Shown here in pieces: positions 1 through 7,210 of a stretch of DNA of 49,633 nucleotides. Under the pieces are notes generated by a model that saw only the letters and a list, made by a program, of their open reading frames with translations, did no database searches and was not told the origin of the DNA. The stretch is from Prauserella rugosa (GTDB lineage Bacteria > Actinomycetota > Actinomycetes > Mycobacteriales > Pseudonocardiaceae), in NCBI RefSeq assembly GCF_000719975.1, contig NZ_JOIJ01000023.1, positions 1-49,633 on the forward strand, in the 5' to 3' direction. How positions within the stretch are numbered: the stretch's first letter is position 1; each line of letters begins with the position of its first letter. The position numbers and the translations under genes are program-made.

Positions 1-72
1 GCCTGGCGCAGACAGCATCAATACCGAGCCCGGCAGGCCCACTACCAGCAACAATCCACCAGAGAACCATGA
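1..72 (+). CDS. possible 3' end of an upstream element gene
   Basis: A reading frame open from base 1 ends in TGA at 70-72 and would overlap the next possible start (ATG at 69) in an ATGA junction, a common phage and plasmid arrangement. The visible tail is short and rich in Gln, Arg and Tyr. A second frame is also open, to a TAA at 98-100, so the true frame cannot be decided from this window. No function can be assigned. Confidence 0.25.
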   Translation, partial: AWRRQHQYRARQAHYQQQSTREP

Positions 73-215
73 CCATCACGATCTACGGCTGGAGTACTAA
101 GGGTTGCCCCCTTGGGCGCCACGACGCCGCCTCTGACGCGCCGCTAACGGCCCCGCTGCGCGGCGGGGCCGATCCGGCGGGTGCGCCTTGCCTGGCGGCC
201 CTAGGGCGCATGTAG
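69..215 (+). CDS. possible 48-residue protein of the mobile element
   Basis: ATG at 69 opens a 48-codon frame starting MTITIYGWSTKGCP and ending in TAG. The start resembles the first strand of NrdH/glutaredoxin proteins, but there is no C-x-x-C motif and the second half runs through the hairpin at 149-170. Only a weak AGAG precedes the ATG. It may be a real small phage gene or chance. Confidence 0.22.
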   Translation: MTITIYGWSTKGCPLGRHDAASDAPLTAPLRGGADPAGAPCLAALGRM

Positions 216-462
216 CCGCCTTTCCGTCGTCGTACGTCGAGCCCCGCCGCGAAGCGGGGCTCGGCTACTTCCTGGCGACGCATATACGGTGTGTCCTACC
301 GGCGTCCCTAGGCAGCCTTAGTGGCGTATACGCGGGGCTTGCCCCGCGAGTCTGCAACTAAGACGCCTATAGCGTCACCCGTCGGACGGGCGCCCGGCCA
401 TGTAGGTCTACTAGAGACGCATTACGCCGTTTATCGGCGCCACCGCTTTCGCGGCGGTGGCG
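149..462. other. hairpin-dense non-coding stretch of the mobile element
   Basis: Between the possible plus-strand frames ending by 215 and the minus-strand ATPase ending at 602 there are at least five inverted repeats: 149-156/163-170 (8 bp), 238-247/254-263 (10 bp, loop CGCGAA), 331-337/342-348 (7 bp), 362-366/372-376 (5 bp) and 438-446/454-462 (9 bp). I see no convincing gene in it. It could be a set of terminators for converging genes, a replication or transfer origin, or a structured RNA. The sequence alone does not decide. Confidence 0.55.
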
Positions 463-575
463 ACGCTTCCGGTACGGCTCTCGGCGTCCTACCGGGCGTC
501 TCGTCCCGCCCATAGGCGTCCGGCGCTTACAGTGGGGGTGGTAGGTAGTGAGGTACGAACTACCTTTAGGGGGCC

Positions 576-599
576 ACTACTACTACTACTACCACCACC
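576..599. repeat. trinucleotide microsatellite (ACT)5(ACC)3
   Basis: Five ACT units (576-590) followed by three ACC units (591-599) end just before the ATPase stop codon, so the repeat lies in the 3' untranslated side of that gene. Such triplet runs are unusual in this otherwise GC-rich DNA. Confidence 0.8.
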
Positions 600-601
600 G
601 A

Positions 602-1606
602 CTACGCGTCGCGCAGCTTCCAGACCGTAGACGTAGCCTCACCGGCGCGGGCGACGATCTGGGCCACCGCGCCGTTTGAGACGAGCTTGTCACGCCATGT
701 GGCGTCAGAGTCCCCGAACTGTTTGGCCAGCTCTTTGGCCGCCGCGTTCACGCCCAGACCTTGCCCGTTAGCGACGAGCCAGTCGGCCGCCCTGGCGTTC
801 TTGTTCTTAGTGGCGTCGGCCCGGTTCTGCTTCGGTTTGTCCTCGGTTTCGGGCTTGTCTTCCCGCGCCACCCATGGTCCGCGCTTGAGTACGCGGTAGT
901 TCGGACCCGGCCCAGGTTCGGCCACGATCTCCTCGGGTCGGTCAAGCTGGTTCGACTGGACCACAAGGGCGACGTTGCCGCCCCGAAGTCCGCGTCGCCG
1001 GGTTTGGCGTACCTGAATCCATGCCCGGGACTTCTGCACCGACTCCGAGGCCCCCATGGGCGGCGCCCCTGGCACAGTAAAGCCCTTCTCAGACTCGTGG
1101 TGCAGCACGACAACGGGAATTCCCACTGTGGTGAGCTTTGTGAGCCCGTCAAAGACCGTGGTCATGGCCGTAACGTCGTTCGTGTCGCCGGTGATGCCCA
1201 TCAGGTTGTCCACTACAACAAAGTTGTAGCCGTTGGCGATGATCTCATCCGCCAGCGCCGTTATCCGGTCCTCGTGGGCAGTCCGCCCGATCTGCCGCAG
1301 GAAGAGCGGCGCGTCAGGCGGCAGCAGCGGAAACACCCGCTTGCCGTACTCCATCAGGGCACCCGGGTCCGTCGTCAGGACGGCTGGCCTCCAGGCCTTG
1401 TCTACGTCGACAGGCTCCAGGCCGAGGAACTTCCGACCTTCGGCCAGCAACGCAAGCAGCATCTCACCGACAAGATAGGACTTGCCGGAGTTGGACCGGC
1501 CGTAGATCATCGTTACCGACCCCGCGATGGTGTTGGGAAAGACCCATTCGGGCTCAGCTAGCGACCGCTCGTAAGCTTCTTTGATCGAAATCCATTCCTG
1601 GGTCAC
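602..1606 (-). CDS. RecA-fold AAA ATPase of a mobile element (RepA/DnaB-like)
   Basis: A 334-residue NTPase with a clear Walker A motif (GRSNSGKS, about residues 35-42) and a Walker B strand (FVVVDNL, about residue 130). An LHHESEKG segment and a serine-containing switch region further on are as in RepA-type hexameric helicases and the RecA-fold ATPases of phages and integrative plasmids. The last 65 residues, after a Lys/Glu-rich linker, look like a winged-helix DNA-binding domain. The GTG start at 1606 has AGGAG about 8 bases upstream. The probable role is replication of the element; an accessory DNA-processing ATPase is the alternative. It is the last gene of a minus-strand run that begins at 3779. 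Confidence 0.85.
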   Translation of the reverse strand: MTQEWISIKEAYERSLAEPEWVFPNTIAGSVTMIYGRSNSGKSYLVGEMLLALLAEGRKFLGLEPVDVDKAWRPAVLTTDPGALMEYGKRVFPLLPPDAPLFLRQIGRTAHEDRITALADEIIANGYNFVVVDNLMGITGDTNDVTAMTTVFDGLTKLTTVGIPVVVLHHESEKGFTVPGAPPMGASESVQKSRAWIQVRQTRRRGLRGGNVALVVQSNQLDRPEEIVAEPGPGPNYRVLKRGPWVAREDKPETEDKPKQNRADATKNKNARAADWLVANGQGLGVNAAAKELAKQFGDSDATWRDKLVSNGAVAQIVARAGEATSTVWKLRDA

Positions 1607-1663
1607 TGCTTGATCTCCTGTCGGTGGACGCGCTCTCTCGTGGCTATCAGTGGACCGCTCCTT

Positions 1664-2137
1664 TCAATGGCATCTCCGGTCGGTTTCGGAAGTTAGATGT
1701 TTTCCAGAATGAGCTATAGTTGGCCAGAAATAAGGCGCCTCAAATCGTCTGTAAGCGCCCGGGGTTATTGGGTCGTTCCTGCGTACCCGCGACGGGCGGA
1801 AGCCCGTCAGCGGGCTACTCCGGGCCATTACGGGGTCATGGCGCACAACAGGTCCGGCCGCGACCGCCTGCGGTGCACCGTGAAGTGCTCCCGGACGACG
1901 TGGCCGCCGTGGGTATCCGGCGTGCATCTCCAGGCTGTAGGAATTCCGGGTTAACTCCCAGTACGCCAGCACGGTACGTACGGTACGGAACTCCCAGATG
2001 TCTTCCGGCGCCAACAGGGCGGACCGGTTCAGCCACAGGTCACTACCGCGCTGCCACAGGCGGACCCAGCCGGGCTCGTCGGCGTAGAGGTTCAGCACGG
2101 ATAAGTGCGAGCCGTGACGCCAAGGGCCCAAGGTCAC
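1664..2137 (-). CDS. phage-type hypothetical protein, probably frameshifted
   Basis: The GTG start at 2137 overlaps the stop of the upstream gene in a GTGA junction, so translation is probably coupled. The first 70 residues look like a normal protein (GWVRLWQRGSDLWLNR, EDIWEFRTVRTVLAYWE). After about 1921 the open frame becomes Arg/Pro/Ala-rich and unprotein-like. Skipping one base near 1921 gives a more natural tail (HGGHVVREHFTVHRRRS) ending in TAA at 1828-1830, for a product of about 102 residues. I read this as a small element gene with a one-base frameshift or a reading error. I do not recognise its function. Confidence 0.5.
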   Translation of the reverse strand: MTLGPWRHGSHLSVLNLYADEPGWVRLWQRGSDLWLNRSALLAPEDIWEFRTVRTVLAYWELTRNSYSLEMHAGYPRRPRRPGALHGAPQAVAAGPVVRHDPVMARSSPLTGFRPSRVRRNDPITPGAYRRFEAPYFWPTIAHSGKHLTSETDRRCH

Positions 2138-2976
2138 TTGAGCTGTCCTTCCAATGCGTCGGCCGTTTCACGAAGCCCTTCGATCACGTGCCACTTCTCT
2201 CGGTCTGACAGGTCATCCATTTCGGGCTCGGTCTGAAGGTGATTCAGCCACAACCGGATGTCGTTAGCCAGCACTCGGCTGGCGCTTTCCTGTTGCTCCT
2301 CGAAGGTGAACTCCTTCGCTCCTCCTGCTTTCTTGATCATCAGGTCTAACATCGATCTAACCTCTTCGTTAAACTCCCGGACGTCTCCGCCGTCGATCGA
2401 CTTATCCATCAGGATCCCGGGAATCTGATCTAAAGCCTTCTCGATTATGGCGATCTGTTGGTGAACTTTCGCCATCCGAAACCGTCGACGCTCATCGGGA
2501 TCTTGTGGCGGCTCCCAGTGATCGGGAACGTCGTCGTCGACCACCTCGGCGTCCAAGATCTCCGGTTCGGCCGTCAACTCCTCCCGGCATTCCCGGATGA
2601 CCTTAGCCGTCGGCTTGCCGTCGGTCCGCTCGTTAGCGGTCTCCCAGACGGCCCGCATGGCGTCCGGGTCGTCCTTCAGGGGCGCCAGTTCGCGGGCTTG
2701 GGATTCGGTGGCCGGAGTGAGTCCAATTGGACTCATTACCTCCACCACCTCGGCGGCCCGGATAACCCGGTTGGCGGAGTCCTTGGTCATCTCCCAACGT
2801 TCCCGGCAGTACTCTTCGAAAGTCTCGTGGGTCTTCCGGTACAACCGGTTGTCTCGGATGGTCAACAACGCCTGGCCAACCCGAACGAACGTCTGGAGGC
2901 CCTGAGCGATCACGGCTTCGAGATCGGCCAGTTGGTCGGCCTCCGCCACCGTGAGGGTGGCTGTGGTGGTTGTCAT
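2134..2976 (-). CDS. ParB/DUF3102-like mobile-element protein
   Basis: The protein has 280 residues from the ATG at 2976, which has GGAAG just upstream. That start is preferred over the longer frame beginning at 3030, whose extra residues are Arg-rich. Residues 10-75 carry a pattern found in phage and plasmid proteins related to ParB and DUF3102 (LEAVIAQGLQTFVRVGQAL, then HETFEEYCRERW and a helix-turn-helix-like segment). The middle is acidic (DAEVVDDDVPDHWEPP) and the C-terminal half is predicted helical. The probable job is DNA binding in replication, partition or control of the element. The gene overlaps the next one by four bases. Family assignment is from pattern memory. Confidence 0.72.
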   Translation of the reverse strand: MTTTTATLTVAEADQLADLEAVIAQGLQTFVRVGQALLTIRDNRLYRKTHETFEEYCRERWEMTKDSANRVIRAAEVVEVMSPIGLTPATESQARELAPLKDDPDAMRAVWETANERTDGKPTAKVIRECREELTAEPEILDAEVVDDDVPDHWEPPQDPDERRRFRMAKVHQQIAIIEKALDQIPGILMDKSIDGGDVREFNEEVRSMLDLMIKKAGGAKEFTFEEQQESASRVLANDIRLWLNHLQTEPEMDDLSDREKWHVIEGLRETADALEGQLK

Positions 2977-3055
2977 GACTTCCGCTCCCGTGATTGACGC
3001 CAAGCGGCGACGCCGTGGCGTCGTCCGCATCTACTCCCACTGCCGACTGAGGACC

Positions 3056-3169
3056 TCAGTCGACTGAATCCGCAATCGCCTGACGAAGGTCCGTGATCCC
3101 CTTCTCGAAGTCCTCGATGGAGGAGAACGCGCGGTAAGCACTCCACACGAGCGCGGGAAGCGGCCCCAT
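3056..3169 (-). CDS. possible 37-residue protein of the mobile element
   Basis: A short frame with natural-looking amino-acid composition (ALVWSAYRAFSSIEDFEKG, ending in a short helix). It lies between the 158-residue gene and the ParB-like gene on the same strand, where an operon gene would be expected. No clear ribosome binding site precedes the ATG at 3169, and a longer frame to 3358 runs through the 3267-3288 hairpin, so only the short form is proposed. Confidence 0.33.
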   Translation of the reverse strand: MGPLPALVWSAYRAFSSIEDFEKGITDLRQAIADSVD

Positions 3170-3266
3170 ACACACACTGCGGCGCGGCTCAGGCAGCCGG
3201 GCGTGAGTGTTCGAACACGAATCGAACAAGGGCAGCACGGCCCCAGCGGGGGTATTCATAGGCCGA

Positions 3267-3288
3267 AGGCGGGGCCGTAGCCCCGCCT
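3267..3288 (-). terminator. hairpin after the 158-residue gene
   Basis: Nine-base-pair stem (AGGCGGGGC with its complement) and a four-base loop, 15 bases past the stop at 3303. There is no U-tract, as is common in actinobacteria. Confidence 0.55.
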
Positions 3289-3302
3289 CGGTCCGGTCCG
3301 TC

Positions 3303-3779
3303 TCAGGCGTTGGCCGCTTCCGGATCATCGGACGAGATCCGTTCGAACGCCTCGGCATCGGCGCCGTTCAAGATCTCTTCCGGCAGCGGATAGCTCGATT
3401 CGACGACGGCCCTTCGGCGGGCCTCCGCAAGACTCCGGTACTGGCGCCCTTCGTCCGAGCCGTCACTAAGGCCGTTGGCGACCACTTCGGCGTACGTCGC
3501 GACGGTCAGGGCTTCTGCGGCGAGGTCTGTAGGCGTCCTGAAGGAACGTTGGAGGGATTTCTTAACAACGTACTCGGACCGAACTACCTCACCGAACATG
3601 AAGCGATCCGACTTTTCGGTCCGCCTGGACGTCAAGGCCGCACCGGTCTTGTCGACGTAGTCCCACACCGGCGCTAACCACGGGTCGTCATCTCGCAGCA
3701 GCGGACTACGCGACACGTACAGGTGTCCTTGGTCTGCGAAGGCAACAACCCAGCACGGCTGGTTGATGAGGGTCTTCAT
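3303..3779 (-). CDS. hypothetical protein of the mobile element
   Basis: A 158-residue protein from an ATG with a good AAGGAG site. It begins MKTLINQPCWVVAFADQGH and continues with a beta-rich, charged N-terminal half and a helical C-terminal half rich in Glu and Ala. There is no signal peptide, membrane segment or catalytic motif that I recognise. It is the first gene of the minus-strand run and lies next to the integration boundary, where small regulators or excision factors are often found. It shows no obvious helix-turn-helix, so I do not call it an excisionase. Function unknown. Confidence 0.75.
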   Translation of the reverse strand: MKTLINQPCWVVAFADQGHLYVSRSPLLRDDDPWLAPVWDYVDKTGAALTSRRTEKSDRFMFGEVVRSEYVVKKSLQRSFRTPTDLAAEALTVATYAEVVANGLSDGSDEGRQYRSLAEARRRAVVESSYPLPEEILNGADAEAFERISSDDPEAANA

Positions 3780-3862
3780 GGCTGGCTCCTTGGGGGCTCA
3801 AAGGGACGACGAAGTACCCGGATGGGCGGCTCGTCAATCTTTGTAGACTTCGTCAGGCCCTA

Positions 3863-4075
3863 CTAGCTGAACGCCGTCATGAACGCGACGACGAACGCGA
3901 GCAGGAACGGCAGCCACAATGCACCGCCGACCCGGCCCGCGACCTGTCCGGTGAGCGCGTAGACACCCGTTCCGACGATGTCGCCGACGACGAAGAACAG
4001 AAGCAGTTTGGAGCCGAGGACGCGTTTGAGCGGGGGCTGTCCGGGAAGCTGCTCGGCCGGGGCTGTCTCGGTCAT
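3863..4075 (-). pseudogene. APC-family amino acid permease, N-terminal fragment cut by the element
   Basis: The 70 residues match the start of actinobacterial APC-superfamily amino acid permeases: a short soluble leader, then LKRVLGSKLLLFFVVGDIVG with the GTGVYALTG motif of TM1, then TM2 (ALWLPFLLAFVVAFMTAFS). Intact relatives continue with a Tyr codon and about 400 more residues. Here TTCAGCTA is followed at once by element sequence that creates a TAG stop. The missing part should lie beyond the other end of the element, outside this window. Codon use is like the chromosome, not the element. Unless the element excises, the permease is inactive. Confidence 0.85.
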
Positions 4076-4256
4076 GCGGGGAGTGTGCCGTACACGGCCG
4101 AACGCGGAAACACATGGCGGAGGTTATCCGATTCATCCGTTTTATCCGCCTAATCGACGAATCCCCACATTGTCGGACCGAGGCGGTAATGTGAAGAAAA
4201 GGGGGACCCCCTGGTGCACGAGCGGTGACGTTCGTTCGATTCCGCACCCGGGCTCG

Positions 4257-4393
4257 TCCGGACTCCCCCGATTTTTCCGGACTCCCCCAGCTTTCCGGGG
4301 CTCCCCAACTCGCGCTGACTCCCGGACATGCGCTGACTCGTGCTGACTCCGCGACTCGCGCTGAAACCACGGCTTGCACTGACGCGCACGACC
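4257..4393. repeat. degenerate GGACTCCC / GCTGACTC repeats in a 366-bp intergenic region
   Basis: The gap between the permease fragment (start 4075) and the MFS gene (stop 4442) holds two kinds of short repeat. Several TCCGGACTCCCCC-like units lie at about 4257-4305, and five or so GCTGACTC-containing units of about 13 bp at about 4315-4393. No gene is convincing in 4076-4441. Similar short-period repeats recur at other intergenic sites in the window. Confidence 0.65.
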
Positions 4394-4441
4394 CCCGGCG
4401 GGAACCGTTCGGAAACCGCCATCCTCCCTCGAAAGAGACCG

Positions 4442-5779
4442 TTACCCGCTTCGATCCTCGGCGGACCGGCGGTCCTGCGCGTCCGGAGCCTCGTCGTCCT
4501 TGGCGACCGGGGCGCGGTACCGCCAGAACGCCGGGATCAGCACCATCGCGATCACCACGCCCACGATCACCAGCACACCACCGCCGGACGCGGCGGCTGC
4601 GGTGCCCACGCCTGCGGCGGCCCAGCCGTGCGTCACGTCCGCCACCCGCGGTCCACCCGCGACGACGACCGTGAACACACCCTGCGTCCGGCCACGCATC
4701 TCGTCGGTCGCGGCGGTCTGCAGGATCGCCATCCGGAAGATCGCACTCGCCATGTCGGCGGCACCGGCGACCGCGAGGAAAACGATCGACAACCACAACG
4801 TCGACGTGACACCGAACGCAGCGACCGCCAACCCCCACACGCCGATCGCCACGGCCACCGCGGCACCGTGCCTGCTGACCCGGCTCACCCATCCGGACGT
4901 CAACGACAGCACCATCGCACCCAGCGGAATGGCCGCGTACAACCAACCCAGCGCCAACCCGCCGCCCGCGGGGTCGCCGAACGTCCGCTCCGCCATCTCG
5001 GGAAAGAGCGCCCGCGGCATGCCCGCGACCATCGCGATGATGTCGACCACGAACGAGGCCAGCAGGATCTTCTGCGTGCCCAGGTAGCGGAAACCGTCGA
5101 CAATGTCGCGCACGCCTGCCCTGCGGACCTGCCCGTCGAGCGGCGGCAACGCGGGCAGCCGCCACACCGCCCACACCACGACGAGCAACGCCACCGAATC
5201 GACCAGGTACAGCGTCGGCAGGCCGACGATCGGCAACATCGCGCCCGCACCGAGTGGTCCGAACACCGCGCCGAACGTCGTCATCGTGCCCGTCAGCGCC
5301 GAGGCCGACGGCAGCAGCTCCGTCGGTACGAGCCGCGCGACGACCGCGTTGCGCGTCGGCATGTTCACCGCGAAGAACGCCTGGTTGACCGCCAGCAACG
5401 TGAGCACGACCCATACCGAGCCGACGTCGAAGAAGGCCTGCGCCCACAGCAGACAGGCGGTGACGGCGATCCCCGTGTTGGTGACGAACAGCAGCTTGCG
5501 GCGATCGACCGTGTCGGCGATCGCACCACCCCAGATACCGAAGATCAACAGCGGGACGAGTGCGAAGGCGCCGGTCAGTCCGACGTAGGCCGACGAGCCG
5601 GTGATGTCGAAGACCTGCTTCGGCACCGCGACGGCCGTGAGCTGACTACCGATCGCGGTGACCAGAGACGACAGCCACAACCTGCGGAACGCGGCGATCC
5701 GCAGCGGCCTGCCGTCGATGACGATCGAGCCGAGCAACGTGCGCTTTCCCCGCGGGCTTCGCTCGGTCCGATCACTCAC
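4442..5779 (-). CDS. MFS transporter, EntS/MFS_3-like exporter
   Basis: A 445-residue major facilitator with about 12 hydrophobic segments. TM1-2 run from about residue 30 to 85, followed by the family loop GGAIADTVDRRKLL (about 85-98). The central loop (residues 215-235) is charged, and the C-terminal tail is hydrophilic (DDEAPDAQDRRSAEDRSG). It resembles the enterobactin-exporter-like branch of drug and siderophore exporters, but the substrate cannot be read from sequence. The GTG start at 5779 lies just after a short AT-richer stretch (5784-5806) that is the likely promoter and contains TCGTAAGCT on the minus strand. Transcribed alone. Confidence 0.88.
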   Translation of the reverse strand: MSDRTERSPRGKRTLLGSIVIDGRPLRIAAFRRLWLSSLVTAIGSQLTAVAVPKQVFDITGSSAYVGLTGAFALVPLLIFGIWGGAIADTVDRRKLLFVTNTGIAVTACLLWAQAFFDVGSVWVVLTLLAVNQAFFAVNMPTRNAVVARLVPTELLPSASALTGTMTTFGAVFGPLGAGAMLPIVGLPTLYLVDSVALLVVVWAVWRLPALPPLDGQVRRAGVRDIVDGFRYLGTQKILLASFVVDIIAMVAGMPRALFPEMAERTFGDPAGGGLALGWLYAAIPLGAMVLSLTSGWVSRVSRHGAAVAVAIGVWGLAVAAFGVTSTLWLSIVFLAVAGAADMASAIFRMAILQTAATDEMRGRTQGVFTVVVAGGPRVADVTHGWAAAGVGTAAAASGGGVLVIVGVVIAMVLIPAFWRYRAPVAKDDEAPDAQDRRSAEDRSG

Positions 5780-5810
5780 AACCGATAAGCTTACGACAGC
5801 TAACTATTTC

Positions 5811-5843
5811 GCCGCGACGGAGCCGCGACGGAGCCACGACGGA
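5811..5843. repeat. 11-bp tandem repeat, three copies
   Basis: GCCGCGACGGA occurs twice exactly and once with one change (5811-5821, 5822-5832, 5833-5843), upstream of the MFS gene and downstream of the SdpI-like gene. Confidence 0.85.
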
Positions 5844-5889
5844 GTCACACGGACGCCGGCAGCCCGAGAACCGCTGGTCAACAAGGCCC

Positions 5890-6285
5890 TCACGGGTCGT
5901 CGGTGACGGCCCGGGCCGCGCGATTGGCGACCCGCACGCCCTGCAGGCAGTACGACAGCTGCGCGACGAAGCCGATGCCGAGCGGCACGAGCGCCCACTC
6001 CACCGGCAGACCACCGATCGCGAACGCCACCGCGACGAACACCGAGAACGCAGCCAGGACGTAGCTGATCTGCGCCGCCCGCAACATCGCGGGCAACGCG
6101 GCCTCGTGCGCCGCACGCCACGCCTCGTCCGATGCCTGGGTCGCACGCGTGCGGATACCGACGGCCCCGTTGTGCGGCAACGCGCCCCGGCCTGCTGCCC
6201 TCGTCGTGTACTGCAGTAACGCGCCGCACCCGGCCAGGCTCACGGTGGCCACGACGATCGCAGCCAGCGCCTCCATGCCGATCAT
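5890..6285 (-). CDS. small membrane protein, SdpI-like
   Basis: A 131-residue protein with one hydrophobic segment at the N-terminus (about residues 5-25) and two or three after residue 70. The cytoplasmic stretch between carries GIRTRATQASDEAWRAAHEA. That is the G-I-R-T...T...S...W...H pattern of the SdpI/YhfL-type family, whose B. subtilis member is the immunity protein against the SdpC toxin. No toxin gene is visible next door, so an immunity role is not supported and it may be a general membrane protein. ATG starts are possible at 6285 and 6276. Confidence 0.75.
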   Translation of the reverse strand: MIGMEALAAIVVATVSLAGCGALLQYTTRAAGRGALPHNGAVGIRTRATQASDEAWRAAHEAALPAMLRAAQISYVLAAFSVFVAVAFAIGGLPVEWALVPLGIGFVAQLSYCLQGVRVANRAARAVTDDP

Positions 6286-6318
6286 CGTGCCATCCGCCCA
6301 CGCCGACCGGGTCAGAAA

Positions 6319-6369
6319 CTCCCAAGGGCCCTTTGGTCGCGTTCAACGCAACTATGGGGCCCTCGGGAG
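6319..6369. terminator. palindromic element copy 1, 3' of pdxH
   Basis: A near-perfect inverted repeat of about 51 bp (outer arms CTCCCAAGGGCCC and GGGCCCTCGGGAG, centre GCGTTCAACGC) lies between the pdxH stop and the next gene. It is one of three related copies in the window (see 13597 and 17997), all just past gene 3' ends, which fits a transcription terminator. Confidence 0.8.
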
Positions 6370-6392
6370 CACTACCGGGGAGAATCCGCCGG

Positions 6393-7070
6393 TCAGGGGG
6401 CGATGCGGTCGATGCGCCAGTCGTCGTCGGTGCGGACGTAGCGCAACCGGTCGTGCAGGCGATCCTTGCGGCCCTGCCAGAACTCGGCCGTCACCGGGCG
6501 CACCCGCCAGCCGCCCCAGTGCGGAGGCACGGGGATCTCCTCGACGTCGGCGAACCTGCGCTCGACCGCCGCCAGATGGTTGTCGAGGGCCTCCCTGCTG
6601 CCGACCCTCGTCGACTGCGGCGAGGCCCACGCCCCCAGCTGCGACCCGCGGGGCCGTCCGCGCCAGTACTCGGCCGTCTCCTCGGCGCTGACCTTCTCCA
6701 CCTCGCCGCGCACCGTCACCTGACGCTGCAGCGGATACCAGGGGAAGGTCACCGAGGCGAACCGCGTCGAGGTCAGATCGTGGCTCTTGGCCGACGTGTA
6801 GTTCGTGTAGAACACGATCCCGCGGGCGTCCAGGCCCTTGCACAGCACCGTCCGCGACGAGGGCATCCCGTCGGCGTCGGCCGTGGCCAGCACCATCGCG
6901 TTGGGCTCGGGCAACCCGGCCTCGATCGCGACGTCGAGCCAGGCCTGCAGCTGTTCGTGCCACGTCGGCGCGAGCGAGTCCTCGTCCAGCGTCTCCGCCT
7001 CGTACGACACCCGCATGTCCGGCAACCGCACCGCCGCACCCGCACCGCTGCCGTCGTCCAGCTCAGCCAT
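6393..7070 (-). CDS. pdxH: pyridoxamine 5'-phosphate oxidase
   Basis: An FMN enzyme that oxidises pyridoxine or pyridoxamine 5'-phosphate to pyridoxal 5'-phosphate, the cofactor of SerC encoded nearby. The 225 residues match the family length. They carry the FMN/PLP-binding segment SSRTVLCKGLD (about residues 72-82), YTNYTSAKS, the FPWYPLQRQV core, and the C-terminal signature VTAEFWQGRKDRLHDRLRY that closes the active site. The protein is cytoplasmic and acts as a dimer in known members. The frame ends at 6393 just before palindromic element copy 1. Confidence 0.96.
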   Translation of the reverse strand: MAELDDGSGAGAAVRLPDMRVSYEAETLDEDSLAPTWHEQLQAWLDVAIEAGLPEPNAMVLATADADGMPSSRTVLCKGLDARGIVFYTNYTSAKSHDLTSTRFASVTFPWYPLQRQVTVRGEVEKVSAEETAEYWRGRPRGSQLGAWASPQSTRVGSREALDNHLAAVERRFADVEEIPVPPHWGGWRVRPVTAEFWQGRKDRLHDRLRYVRTDDDWRIDRIAP

Positions 7071-7210
7071 GCCAACCTCCCGCGAAACGCAACGTGGCTT
7101 CGTCGCACCGTCCCAGCGACGTTAGAGGTTCCCCGACACCGCGCGAAACCTCCACATCCGTGACCACCGCCACGCGATCACCCGTCCGGCCCGCGCCGAT
7201 GGGCAGGCCG

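Larger units (their letters stand above)
1..3862. mobile_element. right end of an integrated mobile element (prophage or AICE-like)
   Basis: This stretch has visibly lower GC and more mixed codon use than the rest of the window. Its genes (RecA-fold ATPase, ParB/DUF3102-like protein, unknown small proteins) are typical of actinobacterial prophages and integrative elements. It ends where an APC permease gene is cut off after codon 70, close to the TTCAGCTA|GTAGGG junction on the minus strand. No tRNA gene lies at the boundary, which favours a serine integrase inserting into a protein gene, but no integrase is visible here. The left end and the other attachment half are outside the window. The exact boundary is inferred to within about 10 bases. 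Confidence 0.7.

Noticed and set aside
83..515. Frames of 64-66 codons on both strands (83-283 minus, 321-515 plus)
   Set aside because: No ribosome sites, Arg/Pro/Gly-rich composition, and they run through the hairpins of the non-coding region.
3834..5447. 537-codon minus-strand frame crossing the permease fragment and MFS gene
   Set aside because: Out of frame with both, very Arg/Gly-rich, no start signal.
5890..6285. Sdp-type toxin-immunity system
   Set aside because: The protein resembles SdpI but no SdpC-like toxin or SdpAB gene lies beside it.
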